This document shows positions 25,509 through 32,869 of a stretch of 64,000 bases of DNA, piece by piece. Origin of the DNA: Caryophanon latum. Lineage in GTDB: Bacteria; Bacillota; Bacilli; Bacillales_A; Planococcaceae. Position 1 is the stretch's first letter. Each line of letters opens with the position of its first letter. The translations under genes and the position numbers were made by a program. The notes below the pieces were generated by a model that worked only from the letters and a program-made list of their open reading frames with translations, did not search any database and was not told the origin of the DNA. Location: positions 1-64,000 of the forward strand of contig NZ_MATO01000003.1 of NCBI RefSeq assembly GCF_001700325.1, read 5' to 3'.

Positions 25509-25823
25509 TTATTCATATGTAACCGCAGTTCCGGTTGCGATACACATCATCATTCCTTGCCCGATCGTCTCAAAATCTAAGCTAATGCCGATTACTGCAT
25601 TCGCACCGTGCTGCTGTGCGCGTTCAATCATTTCCTTCATTGCGACTTCGCGGCTTTCGATTAGCTTTTCTTCGTATGCGCTAGAGCGTCCACCGATGAC
25701 GTCTGTTACCGATGCGAATAAGTCGCGCACAATGTTTGCGCCCATGATCGCCTCGCCACTTACAACACCGTGGTAAGCAGTAATGGTTTTACCTTCTAAC
25801 GTGCTTGTCGTCGTCGTTAACAT
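25509..25823 (-). CDS. YbjQ/UPF0145 family protein
   Basis: 104-aa small protein of the YbjQ family (heavy-metal-binding domain superfamily by name, function unproven). Matching features: TTTSTLEGKTITAYHGVVSGE, NIVRDLFASVTDVIGGRSSAYE, and AQQHGANAVIGISLDFETIG. The family forms homopentamers. ATG at 25823 has AAAGGAGGTG upstream. It is 16 bases downstream of the acyl-CoA dehydrogenase stop on the same strand, but the intervening ribosome site is independent. Confidence 0.92.
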   Translation of the reverse strand: MLTTTTSTLEGKTITAYHGVVSGEAIMGANIVRDLFASVTDVIGGRSSAYEEKLIESREVAMKEMIERAQQHGANAVIGISLDFETIGQGMMMCIATGTAVTYE

Positions 25824-25839
25824 AATTATTCACCTCCTT

Positions 25840-26973
25840 TCATTTTAATGCATGTTTAGCAAGCTTCATGATCGTTATGTCTTCCATCGGCGGATTATGC
25901 AAGCCTGCGCGGACGTCGCGGTAGTAGCGTTGAAGCGGACAAGACATTTGTAAGCTATGCGCACCGCAAAGACGCATTGCGATGTCGATTACGCGAATCG
26001 CGCCGTTTAACACTTTCACTTTTGCAGCGCCGAGCTCCTCGGTTAGCTGTGGGCGTAATGTTTCGTCATCGTACATGCGCGCAACGGAATATAAAAAGTG
26101 GCGCATTTCTAAAAGCTCTTGCTCCATTTGTCCGATGTGTATTTGGACGTTTGGTAGCTCGCTAATTGTCGTGTCGATGCTGTTTGGTGCATACGTTTTC
26201 GCGTAATGCACCGCATAATTACGAGCTGCTTGTGCGATGCCTAAATAGCACGCTGGAATATGGAGTAGCCAGCCGTTTAAACGGTAGTTGCGCGGCATTG
26301 AAGCATCCTCGACTAAATAATGTAGTGGCACACGCACGTTTTGCAAAAGTAAATCGTCGCTTGCCGTCGAGCGCATCGCAACGGTATTCCACGTTTTGTT
26401 TAGCGTGACACCTGTTGCATCGTGTGGTACGAGGAAGTGGCAAATGCCGTCGTATGCGTCACACCAAGCGGTTACAATAAAGTAGCGCAGCGCTGGTGAA
26501 GTCGTCGCAAATGTTTTATGCCCATTAATTACCCAAAAATCGCCGTCTTGAACCGCCGTCGTTTGTGGGCGACCACCTCGTGTAGGACTACCTGTAGCTG
26601 CTTCACTAGCGTTGCGATTCAGAAGCGCGCCGTCTAAAATTTCCATCGCTATCCATTCAAGTAAATCGTCGTTCCACAATTTTTTTTCGTATAAATCGCC
26701 GACGATGCCGAGCTGCCAGCCGATTGCGAGTGCTGTTGAGCCATCAAACGTGGCGAGCGTTTCTTGTACAGCAATCATATCGGTTACGGAAAAGCCTGCA
26801 CCGCCGTAACAAGTCGGAAGCGTTAATGCACCGTAGCCATTTTGTGCAAGCCAGCCGATTTGTTCGAGTGGGAATGTGCGCGTTTCATCACGAAGCTGTG
26901 CGTCTGTCGTGAAAAATGCGCGCTGTTGTTGAAGCGTTTGAATCCATTGTTTTGCTTTTGGTGAAGCGAACAT
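25840..26973 (-). CDS. Acyl-CoA dehydrogenase family protein
   Basis: 377-aa flavoprotein. The N-terminal helical domain (GWLAQNGYGALTLPTCYGGAG), the central beta-barrel with FWVINGHKTFATTSPALRYF (FAD/substrate site) and the C-terminal four-helix domain ending in a LCGAHSLQMSCPLQRYYRDVRAG stretch are in the right order. The catalytic base is not obvious, and similarity to the dibenzothiophene-desulfurisation/XiaF-like branch is possible, so substrate and even reaction are open. ATG at 26973 has AAAGGATG upstream. A repeat element with terminal inverted repeats begins 40 bases upstream of the start codon and probably contains or replaces its promoter. Confidence 0.85.
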   Translation of the reverse strand: MFASPKAKQWIQTLQQQRAFFTTDAQLRDETRTFPLEQIGWLAQNGYGALTLPTCYGGAGFSVTDMIAVQETLATFDGSTALAIGWQLGIVGDLYEKKLWNDDLLEWIAMEILDGALLNRNASEAATGSPTRGGRPQTTAVQDGDFWVINGHKTFATTSPALRYFIVTAWCDAYDGICHFLVPHDATGVTLNKTWNTVAMRSTASDDLLLQNVRVPLHYLVEDASMPRNYRLNGWLLHIPACYLGIAQAARNYAVHYAKTYAPNSIDTTISELPNVQIHIGQMEQELLEMRHFLYSVARMYDDETLRPQLTEELGAAKVKVLNGAIRVIDIAMRLCGAHSLQMSCPLQRYYRDVRAGLHNPPMEDITIMKLAKHALK

Positions 26974-27010
26974 CGTAAAACATCCTTTCGTGAATAACGT
27001 TTCTATACAG

Positions 27011-27241
27011 AAGTGTTGATTAGCTCTTTTAAAGCGCGGCATCGTTGTTTTTAGCACCGAATTGGAATGGCGAGCGCGATTTAGTTGGCTGTGAGCGCCG
27101 CGGCGAGACTTCTAGGGGAATAGCTCGTGCCTCAAGACCCCACAGCTGTGAGGTACGAGCAGCGAGGAGGCTTGAGCCGAGCCCCAGAAAAGCGAAGCCG
27201 CGTGAAGTGAACAGCCGCATCATTGGCTAATCAACACGCTT
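27011..27241. mobile_element. MITE-like element, copy B (both ends present)
   Basis: GTGTTGATTAGC (27013-27024) and its inverse GCTAATCAACAC (27226-27237) bound about 225 bases without an ORF. The core GGCGAGACTTCTAGGGGAATAGC ... GGCTTGAGCCGAGCCCCAGAAAAGCGAAGCCG matches copy A. Size, terminal inverted repeats and lack of coding capacity fit a non-autonomous transposable element; no transposase for it is in the window. Confidence 0.7.
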
Positions 27242-27299
27242 CGTTTCCATTACATGATTGAAAAAAAGACAGCGCATACACGCTGCCTACTTCATCTAT

Positions 27300-27533
27300 T
27301 TAGTCCTCATCTTTTACATCCATATCTTCTGGAATTGGTGTGTTGCGCCAAATTTCGATTTCTTCTTTAATGCGCTCTAGCTGATTGAAATACGAGTCAA
27401 ATTGACCTGTATTGACGATAAACTGTTCACCATCGAATATAGCTTTAATGCGACCTTCGTAAATATACTTTAGCACTTGCGACTGCGGCATTCCTAAATC
27501 CTTCGCTGTTTCCTCGACGCTTTTATAATACAT
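27300..27533 (-). CDS. Small HTH protein (excisionase/MerR-like fold)
   Basis: 77 aa. Residues 1-45 (SVEETAKDLGMPQSQVLKYIYEGRIKAI) have the winged-helix pattern of HTH_17/excisionase-type DNA-binding domains; the rest is an acidic helix (LERIKEEIEIWRN) and tail. Such proteins occur in phage excision modules but also as ordinary small regulators in Bacillales; no integrase is nearby, so the latter is more likely. ATG at 27533 has GGGGCGAGAATCC upstream, a weak ribosome site. Confidence 0.78.
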   Translation of the reverse strand: MYYKSVEETAKDLGMPQSQVLKYIYEGRIKAIFDGEQFIVNTGQFDSYFNQLERIKEEIEIWRNTPIPEDMDVKDED

Positions 27534-27692
27534 AGGATTCTCGCCCCTTTCGACATGTGATATCTTTTATTATATACGAAATGCTTTGCTTTGTACTATT
27601 GATGTTTGCTCGACAATTTGACAACATCTATACAAAAAATGCAGGGCTTCTGTTGCATTAGTACGAATATAGTTAAAGAGGGGGAGAGGCAT

Positions 27693-28652
27693 ATGAAGAA
27701 GGTGTTAATTACACGTAAGTTTCCAGAACAGTTTGTTACACCATTACGTGAGGTTGCAGAGGTGATTGAGTGGCATGAGGAATTAGAAGTGATGCCACGA
27801 GCTGAGCTGCTTGCACAAGTTGGGGACGTCGATGCAATTTGGGCAACGCTAGAAGATCGCATTGATGAAGAGCTACTTGACCGTGCGCCGAAGCTGAAAA
27901 TGGTATCGAACTTAGCGGTCGGCTACAACAATTTAAGCATCGACTTATTTAAAGAACGCGGCATTATGTCGACAAATACGCCAAACGTACTGACGAATGC
28001 GACGGCGGATTTAGCGTTCGGGTTGCTCATTGCGACGGCGCGTCGATTAGTGGAAGGTGCAGATTATTTACGTGCAGGTGAATGGAAAGGCTGGTCGCCG
28101 ATGCAACTGACAGGTATGGAAGTGTCAGGGGCGACGATTGGGATTATCGGCATGGGGCGCATCGGTTCAGCGGTCGCTCGTCGTTCGCGCGGCTTTGATA
28201 TGGAAGTGCTATATCATAACCGTAATCGAAAATACGAGCATGAAGAAATGTATGGATTCCGCTATCGCCAGCTCGACGATTTATTAAAGGAATCGGATTT
28301 TGTCGTAGTGCTCACGCCGTACACAGCGGAGACGCATCATTTAATCGGTGAACGCGAGCTGAAACTGATGAAAAAAACAGCGGTGCTTATTAACGTATCG
28401 CGCGGCGGCATTGTTGATGAGGATGCATTATATAACGCGCTGCTGAATAAGGACATTTGGGCAGCTGGCTTAGATGTGTTTGAAAAAGAGCCGATTGCGC
28501 TAGATCACCCGCTGCTCACATTGCCAAATGTCGTGGCGCTACCACATATTGCAAGTGCGAGCGTGAAGACACGTCATGATATGTTCCAAACAAATTTAGA
28601 GGCGCTGCTTACATTTATCGATGACGACAAGCCGAAAAATCGTTTAACGTAA
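27693..28652 (+). CDS. D-isomer 2-hydroxyacid dehydrogenase (glyoxylate/hydroxypyruvate reductase type)
   Basis: 319-aa NAD(P)-dependent oxidoreductase of the D-2-hydroxyacid dehydrogenase family. Rossmann motif GIIGMGRIGSAVARR, catalytic Arg in NVSRGGIVDE, Glu in the following FEKEP segment and His in LPHIASAS are all present. Close in type to B. subtilis YvcT. It probably reduces glyoxylate or hydroxypyruvate; exact substrate is not certain. ATG at 27693 has the strong GAGGGGGAGAGG upstream; the longer frame has none. That G-rich site could pair with the C-rich loops of the small RNAs at 10.6-11.0 kb (7 bases), a testable idea. Confidence 0.9.
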   Translation: MKKVLITRKFPEQFVTPLREVAEVIEWHEELEVMPRAELLAQVGDVDAIWATLEDRIDEELLDRAPKLKMVSNLAVGYNNLSIDLFKERGIMSTNTPNVLTNATADLAFGLLIATARRLVEGADYLRAGEWKGWSPMQLTGMEVSGATIGIIGMGRIGSAVARRSRGFDMEVLYHNRNRKYEHEEMYGFRYRQLDDLLKESDFVVVLTPYTAETHHLIGERELKLMKKTAVLINVSRGGIVDEDALYNALLNKDIWAAGLDVFEKEPIALDHPLLTLPNVVALPHIASASVKTRHDMFQTNLEALLTFIDDDKPKNRLT

Positions 28653-28823
28653 ATATATATTCATTCATGCTGAAAAACGATTGCTTTCATACGTGAAATG
28701 TTGGAAAATGGTTATAAGGTACAAAATAATAGTTTAAAAGAGAATAATAGTACCTTTTTCGTTTTTGTTCGTCTCCGGTATTTGGATTTTTGTAATCAAA
28801 ATATGAGGAAGGGGATATGTAGT

Positions 28824-29993
28824 ATGAAAGTAGTCGTTTTAGGCGCAGGGTTGATGGGGCGAGAAATTGCGAGGGATTTAGTGAACAGTGACAGCATTAC
28901 GTCGGTCATTTTAGCGGATAAGAAGTTGATTGAGCCTCAATTAATTGAGCAGCTGCAGTCGCCAAAAATTGAAACGGTCGTAATGGATGCAAATGATGAA
29001 CAGCAGCTTGAGGAAGTAATGGCGAAAGGGCAAGCCGTTGTCAATGCATTGTTTTATAAGTTCAATGAGCAAGTAGCTAAAACAGCTGTCAAAGTTGGTG
29101 TGCATCTCGTTGATTTAGGCGGACATATTGACGGCGTGACAGACCGCGTACTACAGCTAAACGATGCAGCAAAACAAAAAGACGTTATTATTATTCCGGA
29201 TATGGGGATTGCACCGGGCATGACGAATGTACTTGTCGGTTACGGTGCTTCGAAGCTTGATGCGGTCGAATCTGTGAAGCTATACGTTGGCGGCATTCCA
29301 GTTGAGCCGAAGCCGCCGCTGCAATATACGCACGTGTTCTCGCTTGAAGGGATGTTTGACCATTATACGAAGCCAACACTTGTCGTTGAGCTTGGTGAGG
29401 AGCAGTTAAAGCCGTCACTTAGCGGAATGGAGCAAATTTACTTTGATCGCTTCGGTATTTTAGAAGCGTTTTATACAGCAGGCGGTATTTCCACGCTGCA
29501 TCGCTCATTCCCAGGTGTACAAACACTTGAATATAAAACAATTCGTTATGAAGGACATGCCGAAAAGTTCAAGCTATTAGCAGCGCTTGGCTTTTTAGAT
29601 ACAGATCAACGTGTGAAAGTTGGCGATACGTACGTAAATGTGCGAGATGTGACACGCGAAGTGATGAAGGAAAAGCTAGCACAAGGTGACGAAGCGGATG
29701 TAGTATTGATGCGCATCGTTGTAATGGGCGAAAAATCAGAGCAGCAAGTGACGTATGAGTATGAGCTTATGCTGAAAAAAGAAGAGGGATCGCCAGCTTC
29801 TGCGATGGCACGCGTTACAGGTGCGACAGCCTCAGCCGTTGTACAAATGGTAATAGATGGAACAATTTTAGAGCGCGGTGTTCGTCCTCCAGAGTTTGCG
29901 GTACCAGGTGCGAAGTATATACAAGAAATGGCAAAGCGCGGTATTGATATTCGCGAGACGGAGCATAAGTCTTCGATGATTGTGAAATGGTAA
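28824..29993 (+). CDS. Saccharopine dehydrogenase-family protein (lysine 6-dehydrogenase-like)
   Basis: 389 aa. N-terminal Rossmann fold VVVLGAGLMGREIARDL (3-19) and the family block IIIPDMGIAPGMTNVLVGYG, followed by a C-terminal catalytic domain (VKLYVGGIPVEPKPPLQYT). The layout fits saccharopine dehydrogenase/lysine 6-dehydrogenase enzymes that act on lysine or related imino acids. The substrate is not fixed by sequence. ATG at 28824 has AGGAAGGGG nine bases upstream; a 42-residue longer frame lacks a ribosome site. It may follow the hydroxyacid dehydrogenase transcript, 170 bases away. Confidence 0.85.
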   Translation: MKVVVLGAGLMGREIARDLVNSDSITSVILADKKLIEPQLIEQLQSPKIETVVMDANDEQQLEEVMAKGQAVVNALFYKFNEQVAKTAVKVGVHLVDLGGHIDGVTDRVLQLNDAAKQKDVIIIPDMGIAPGMTNVLVGYGASKLDAVESVKLYVGGIPVEPKPPLQYTHVFSLEGMFDHYTKPTLVVELGEEQLKPSLSGMEQIYFDRFGILEAFYTAGGISTLHRSFPGVQTLEYKTIRYEGHAEKFKLLAALGFLDTDQRVKVGDTYVNVRDVTREVMKEKLAQGDEADVVLMRIVVMGEKSEQQVTYEYELMLKKEEGSPASAMARVTGATASAVVQMVIDGTILERGVRPPEFAVPGAKYIQEMAKRGIDIRETEHKSSMIVKW

Positions 29994-30002
29994 TAATCGT
30001 TC

Positions 30003-30037
30003 AGGCAAGACGTGTTGTGAGCACATCTTGCCTTTTT
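30003..30037 (+). terminator. Terminator after the saccharopine dehydrogenase-like gene
   Basis: AGGCAAGACGTG / CACATCTTGCCT stem (one wobble) and T5. Confidence 0.88.
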
Positions 30038-30042
30038 AAAAG

Positions 30043-30084
30043 CAAAAAATCATTCGAAGCGGCATCGTTTCGAATGATTTTTCT
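30043..30084 (-). terminator. Terminator of pdaC
   Basis: AAAATCATTCGAA / TTCGAATGATTTT with runs on both sides. The same stem sequence ends the regulator gene at 52811. Confidence 0.85.
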
Positions 30085-30087
30085 TTT

Positions 30088-31473
30088 TTATTGCAAATAC
30101 GCATTCAGCTCTGAAATCGTCACCATTTCGTAGCCTGCTGCTTGAATGCTTGCGAGTACGCGGTCAAGCGCATCCGCAGTTGGTTGGTGAATGTCATGCA
30201 TTAAAATAATCGCATTGTTGTGCAATAACTCATTCACGATTTTTAGCGTTTGTTCTGGATCGCGGTGCTTCCAGTCGAGCGTATCAATCGACCATAGTAC
30301 ATTTTTTAATGGCACGAGCGAGGCGACGTGGGCGTTAATGCTGCCATATGGTGCGCGGAATGACGATGGTAGTGCGCCAGTTGCTTGTACGATTATATTA
30401 GTCGTACGGTTATACTCATCTAAAATGACTTTGTCGCTTTGCTTTACTAAATCGGGATGTGACCACGTATGATTACCGATTTCATGGCCTTCATCGAGAA
30501 TTCGTCGTGCAAGATGTGGATTATTCACAACGCGTTGGCCAAGCACATAAAATGTCGCTTTTACATTATACTTTTTCAATGTGTCGAGCACTTGTGGTGT
30601 TACGGTTTCATGCGGACCATCATCAAATGTAATGGCTACGCGTTTTTTCGATGGGTCTAAAACATAATCAGCCGGAATGATATTTTCCATTTCAGGTGCA
30701 GGTAAGCGATACGCCTCAGCGAATAAATGATGTACCATGCGAATTGGTAGTGCAACATCGGCAATCGCAGGTGTACCATTTGTGACGAACGACAGCGTTA
30801 AGTAATGTTTAGACAATGTGAATTGTGAGAAGTGCTCCCATTTCGGTATGTAGTCACTTGACATAAACGGTGCGTTCGTTAAGCTTGCGAGCTGTTTATT
30901 TTTTTGGACGAATTGACGAACGACAGCTAATACAGTTGCTAAACGCGCTTCATCGTGCTCAAGCAACTGTTTAAACGTTACGAATTTTTGTGCTGGCGCA
31001 TCGTAAAAGTAATGCTTTAGCTCACTCGATATTTGTGCGTCCTGCTGTAAAATTCGCTTATGTAATGTGAATGAATAATAATCATTCATATACGGTGTTA
31101 CGCTTGTTTCCACGGTTAAATTGTTTGTCGTATCGTTACTTGCTAGTTCTATATATTGCTTTTTAAATTGCTCGATGTCATCTTTTAATAACGCATCAGG
31201 CAATGAGCTGCCGGTCAATATATATTGCAACGTATACGAAAGTTGTGCATCGTTTGCTGCTTCAGTTACGCTTGTTAACGTAGGAAAATCAGCGTGTGTA
31301 GATTCGGTTATAGTCGCTTCTGGTAATACAGGTGAAGCGGCAGTTTTTGATAGTTCAGCAGTAGGTTTACTAAACGCGGTGTACAATACGATGCAAAGAA
31401 TAATGAAAACGCCGATTGCAGCAATTAATGATGCATAAAATTTCGGCATTTCTGATACAGGCTTTCGTTCCAT
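30088..31473 (-). CDS. pdaC: PdaC-like polysaccharide deacetylase
   Basis: 461 aa: N-terminal membrane anchor (about 12-34), a DUF4163/DUF3298-type region (about 65-255) and a C-terminal NodB deacetylase domain. Catalytic motifs: ITFDDG (281-286), HTWSH with metal ligands His335 and His339, RAPYG and LMHD. The length and order equal B. subtilis PdaC (467 aa), which deacetylates N-acetylmuramic acid of peptidoglycan and gives lysozyme resistance. It acts outside the membrane. ATG at 31473 has AAAGGAG upstream. Own terminator. Confidence 0.88.
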   Translation of the reverse strand: MERKPVSEMPKFYASLIAAIGVFIILCIVLYTAFSKPTAELSKTAASPVLPEATITESTHADFPTLTSVTEAANDAQLSYTLQYILTGSSLPDALLKDDIEQFKKQYIELASNDTTNNLTVETSVTPYMNDYYSFTLHKRILQQDAQISSELKHYFYDAPAQKFVTFKQLLEHDEARLATVLAVVRQFVQKNKQLASLTNAPFMSSDYIPKWEHFSQFTLSKHYLTLSFVTNGTPAIADVALPIRMVHHLFAEAYRLPAPEMENIIPADYVLDPSKKRVAITFDDGPHETVTPQVLDTLKKYNVKATFYVLGQRVVNNPHLARRILDEGHEIGNHTWSHPDLVKQSDKVILDEYNRTTNIIVQATGALPSSFRAPYGSINAHVASLVPLKNVLWSIDTLDWKHRDPEQTLKIVNELLHNNAIILMHDIHQPTADALDRVLASIQAAGYEMVTISELNAYLQ

Positions 31474-31604
31474 TTGTCAAAGACTCCTTTCTATGTGTGG
31501 CAAAATAATAAACGTGGAATAAAGCTATATAAATTGGCTATTGCGTTTTGCTATATAAGTTCGTTAAGATTGCTGTGACTATATTGCAAAAGGAGGGAAA
31601 TAGC

Positions 31605-32357
31605 TTGGATTATAACGAGCGAACAGAATTTGCAATAGATTGTTTCTTATTAGCAGGCCGCATTATGATGGAAAGCGGTGCTGAAACGTATCGCGTGGAA
31701 GATACGATGCTTCGTATGGCGCACTCTCAAGGAATGACGAGCGCACAAAGCTATGTAACACCGACTGGCATTATATTCTCACTCGGTCGTACACAGCCGA
31801 CACGTATTACATCAATTCCAAATCGCGCAACGAATTTACATCGGATTTCCCTAGTAAATACCATTTCACGAAAGCTCACTTCTAGTATCATAACATTAGA
31901 AGAAGCGTATGACGAGCTGAAAAAAATAGAAAAAAATAATTATATGTTACCAGTTTTTATGCAAATAATAGCAGCAGCGTTAGCAAGTGGTTGTTTTTTA
32001 ATTATGTTCGCAGGGGTATGGCAAGATTTCATTCCAGCGATGGTCGCAGGTGGACTCGGTTATTGGATATTATTGCTCGTAACGGACGCCACGAAAGTTA
32101 AGTTTTTTTCTGAATTCGTCGCCGCAGTAGCAGTCGGACTTGTTGCAGCGCTTGCCGTTGAGCTCGGCATCGGACAGCAGCTCGATACGATCATTATCGG
32201 ATCGGTCATGCCGCTCGTGCCGGGGGTAATTATTACAATTGCGATTCGCGACTTAATTGCGGGGCATTTCACATCAGGGCTCGCGCGTGGCATTGAAGCG
32301 CTGCTGACGGCGTTCGCGATCGGCTCAGGTATCGCACTTGCACTAACAATTATGTAA
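31605..32357 (+). CDS. Threonine/serine exporter, N-terminal half (YjjP/ThrE type)
   Basis: 250 aa. A soluble N-terminal region with LLAGRIMMESGAETYRVEDT, the hallmark of the ThrE/YjjP domain, then five membrane spans. ThrE proteins export threonine and serine; here the two halves are separate genes, as is common in Firmicutes. The start is TTG at 31605 because AGGAGGG lies seven bases upstream; no ATG fits. The partner gene follows after 12 bases. Confidence 0.88.
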   Translation: MDYNERTEFAIDCFLLAGRIMMESGAETYRVEDTMLRMAHSQGMTSAQSYVTPTGIIFSLGRTQPTRITSIPNRATNLHRISLVNTISRKLTSSIITLEEAYDELKKIEKNNYMLPVFMQIIAAALASGCFLIMFAGVWQDFIPAMVAGGLGYWILLLVTDATKVKFFSEFVAAVAVGLVAALAVELGIGQQLDTIIIGSVMPLVPGVIITIAIRDLIAGHFTSGLARGIEALLTAFAIGSGIALALTIM

Positions 32358-32369
32358 AGGGGTGAAGGA

Positions 32370-32819
32370 ATGGACTATGTAATACAAGCAGTCGTCAGCT
32401 TTTTGGCGAGCACATGCTTTGGCGTTATTTTTAACGCGCCATTTCGTAAGCTTCTATATTGCGGCGTTGTTGGTATGACGAGCTGGCTCATTTATTTCGT
32501 GTTAACGGAGCTATACGCATTTGATATTATTCATGCGTCATTTGCGAGTGCGATGTTCGTCGGTATTTGCGCCCACATTTTAGCGAAGCGTTTACGCGTG
32601 CCGATGATGATTTTTAACGTATCAGGCATCATTCCACTCGTGCCCGGGGGAACGTCATACAATGCGATGCGCAGCTTAATGGAAAATGACTTTACGATGG
32701 GGGTGCAATACTCAGCGCGCGTGTTCATGATTGCCGGGGCGATCGCGATGGGTATTGTGTTCGCTGAAGTGTTCATACAAGTAATGCGCAAGGCGATGAC
32801 GAAGCAAAAAACGGTGTAG
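32370..32819 (+). CDS. Threonine/serine exporter, C-terminal half (YjjB type)
   Basis: 149 aa with four to five membrane spans and FNVSGIIPLVPGGTSYNAMR, the conserved Pro-Gly loop of the YjjB (DUF3815) family. It pairs with the previous gene to make a complete ThrE-like exporter. GGGGTGAAGG precedes the ATG. A terminator follows at once. Confidence 0.88.
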   Translation: MDYVIQAVVSFLASTCFGVIFNAPFRKLLYCGVVGMTSWLIYFVLTELYAFDIIHASFASAMFVGICAHILAKRLRVPMMIFNVSGIIPLVPGGTSYNAMRSLMENDFTMGVQYSARVFMIAGAIAMGIVFAEVFIQVMRKAMTKQKTV

Positions 32820-32824
32820 TAAAT

Positions 32825-32866
32825 GAAAAAATCCTAGTGGACAACATCGCCACTAGGATTTTTTTA
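32825..32866. terminator. Bidirectional terminator
   Basis: AATCCTAGTGG / CCACTAGGATT with A6 and T6 flanks, shared by the exporter operon and the converging EAL gene. Confidence 0.9.
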
Positions 32867-32869
32867 TGC

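Noticed and set aside
27300-27533. Prophage excision module
   Set aside because: The small HTH protein is excisionase-like, but no integrase, phage gene or attachment site is nearby.
28698-28823. N-terminal extension of the saccharopine dehydrogenase-like protein
   Set aside because: The Rossmann fold begins at the later ATG (28824), which has a proper ribosome site.
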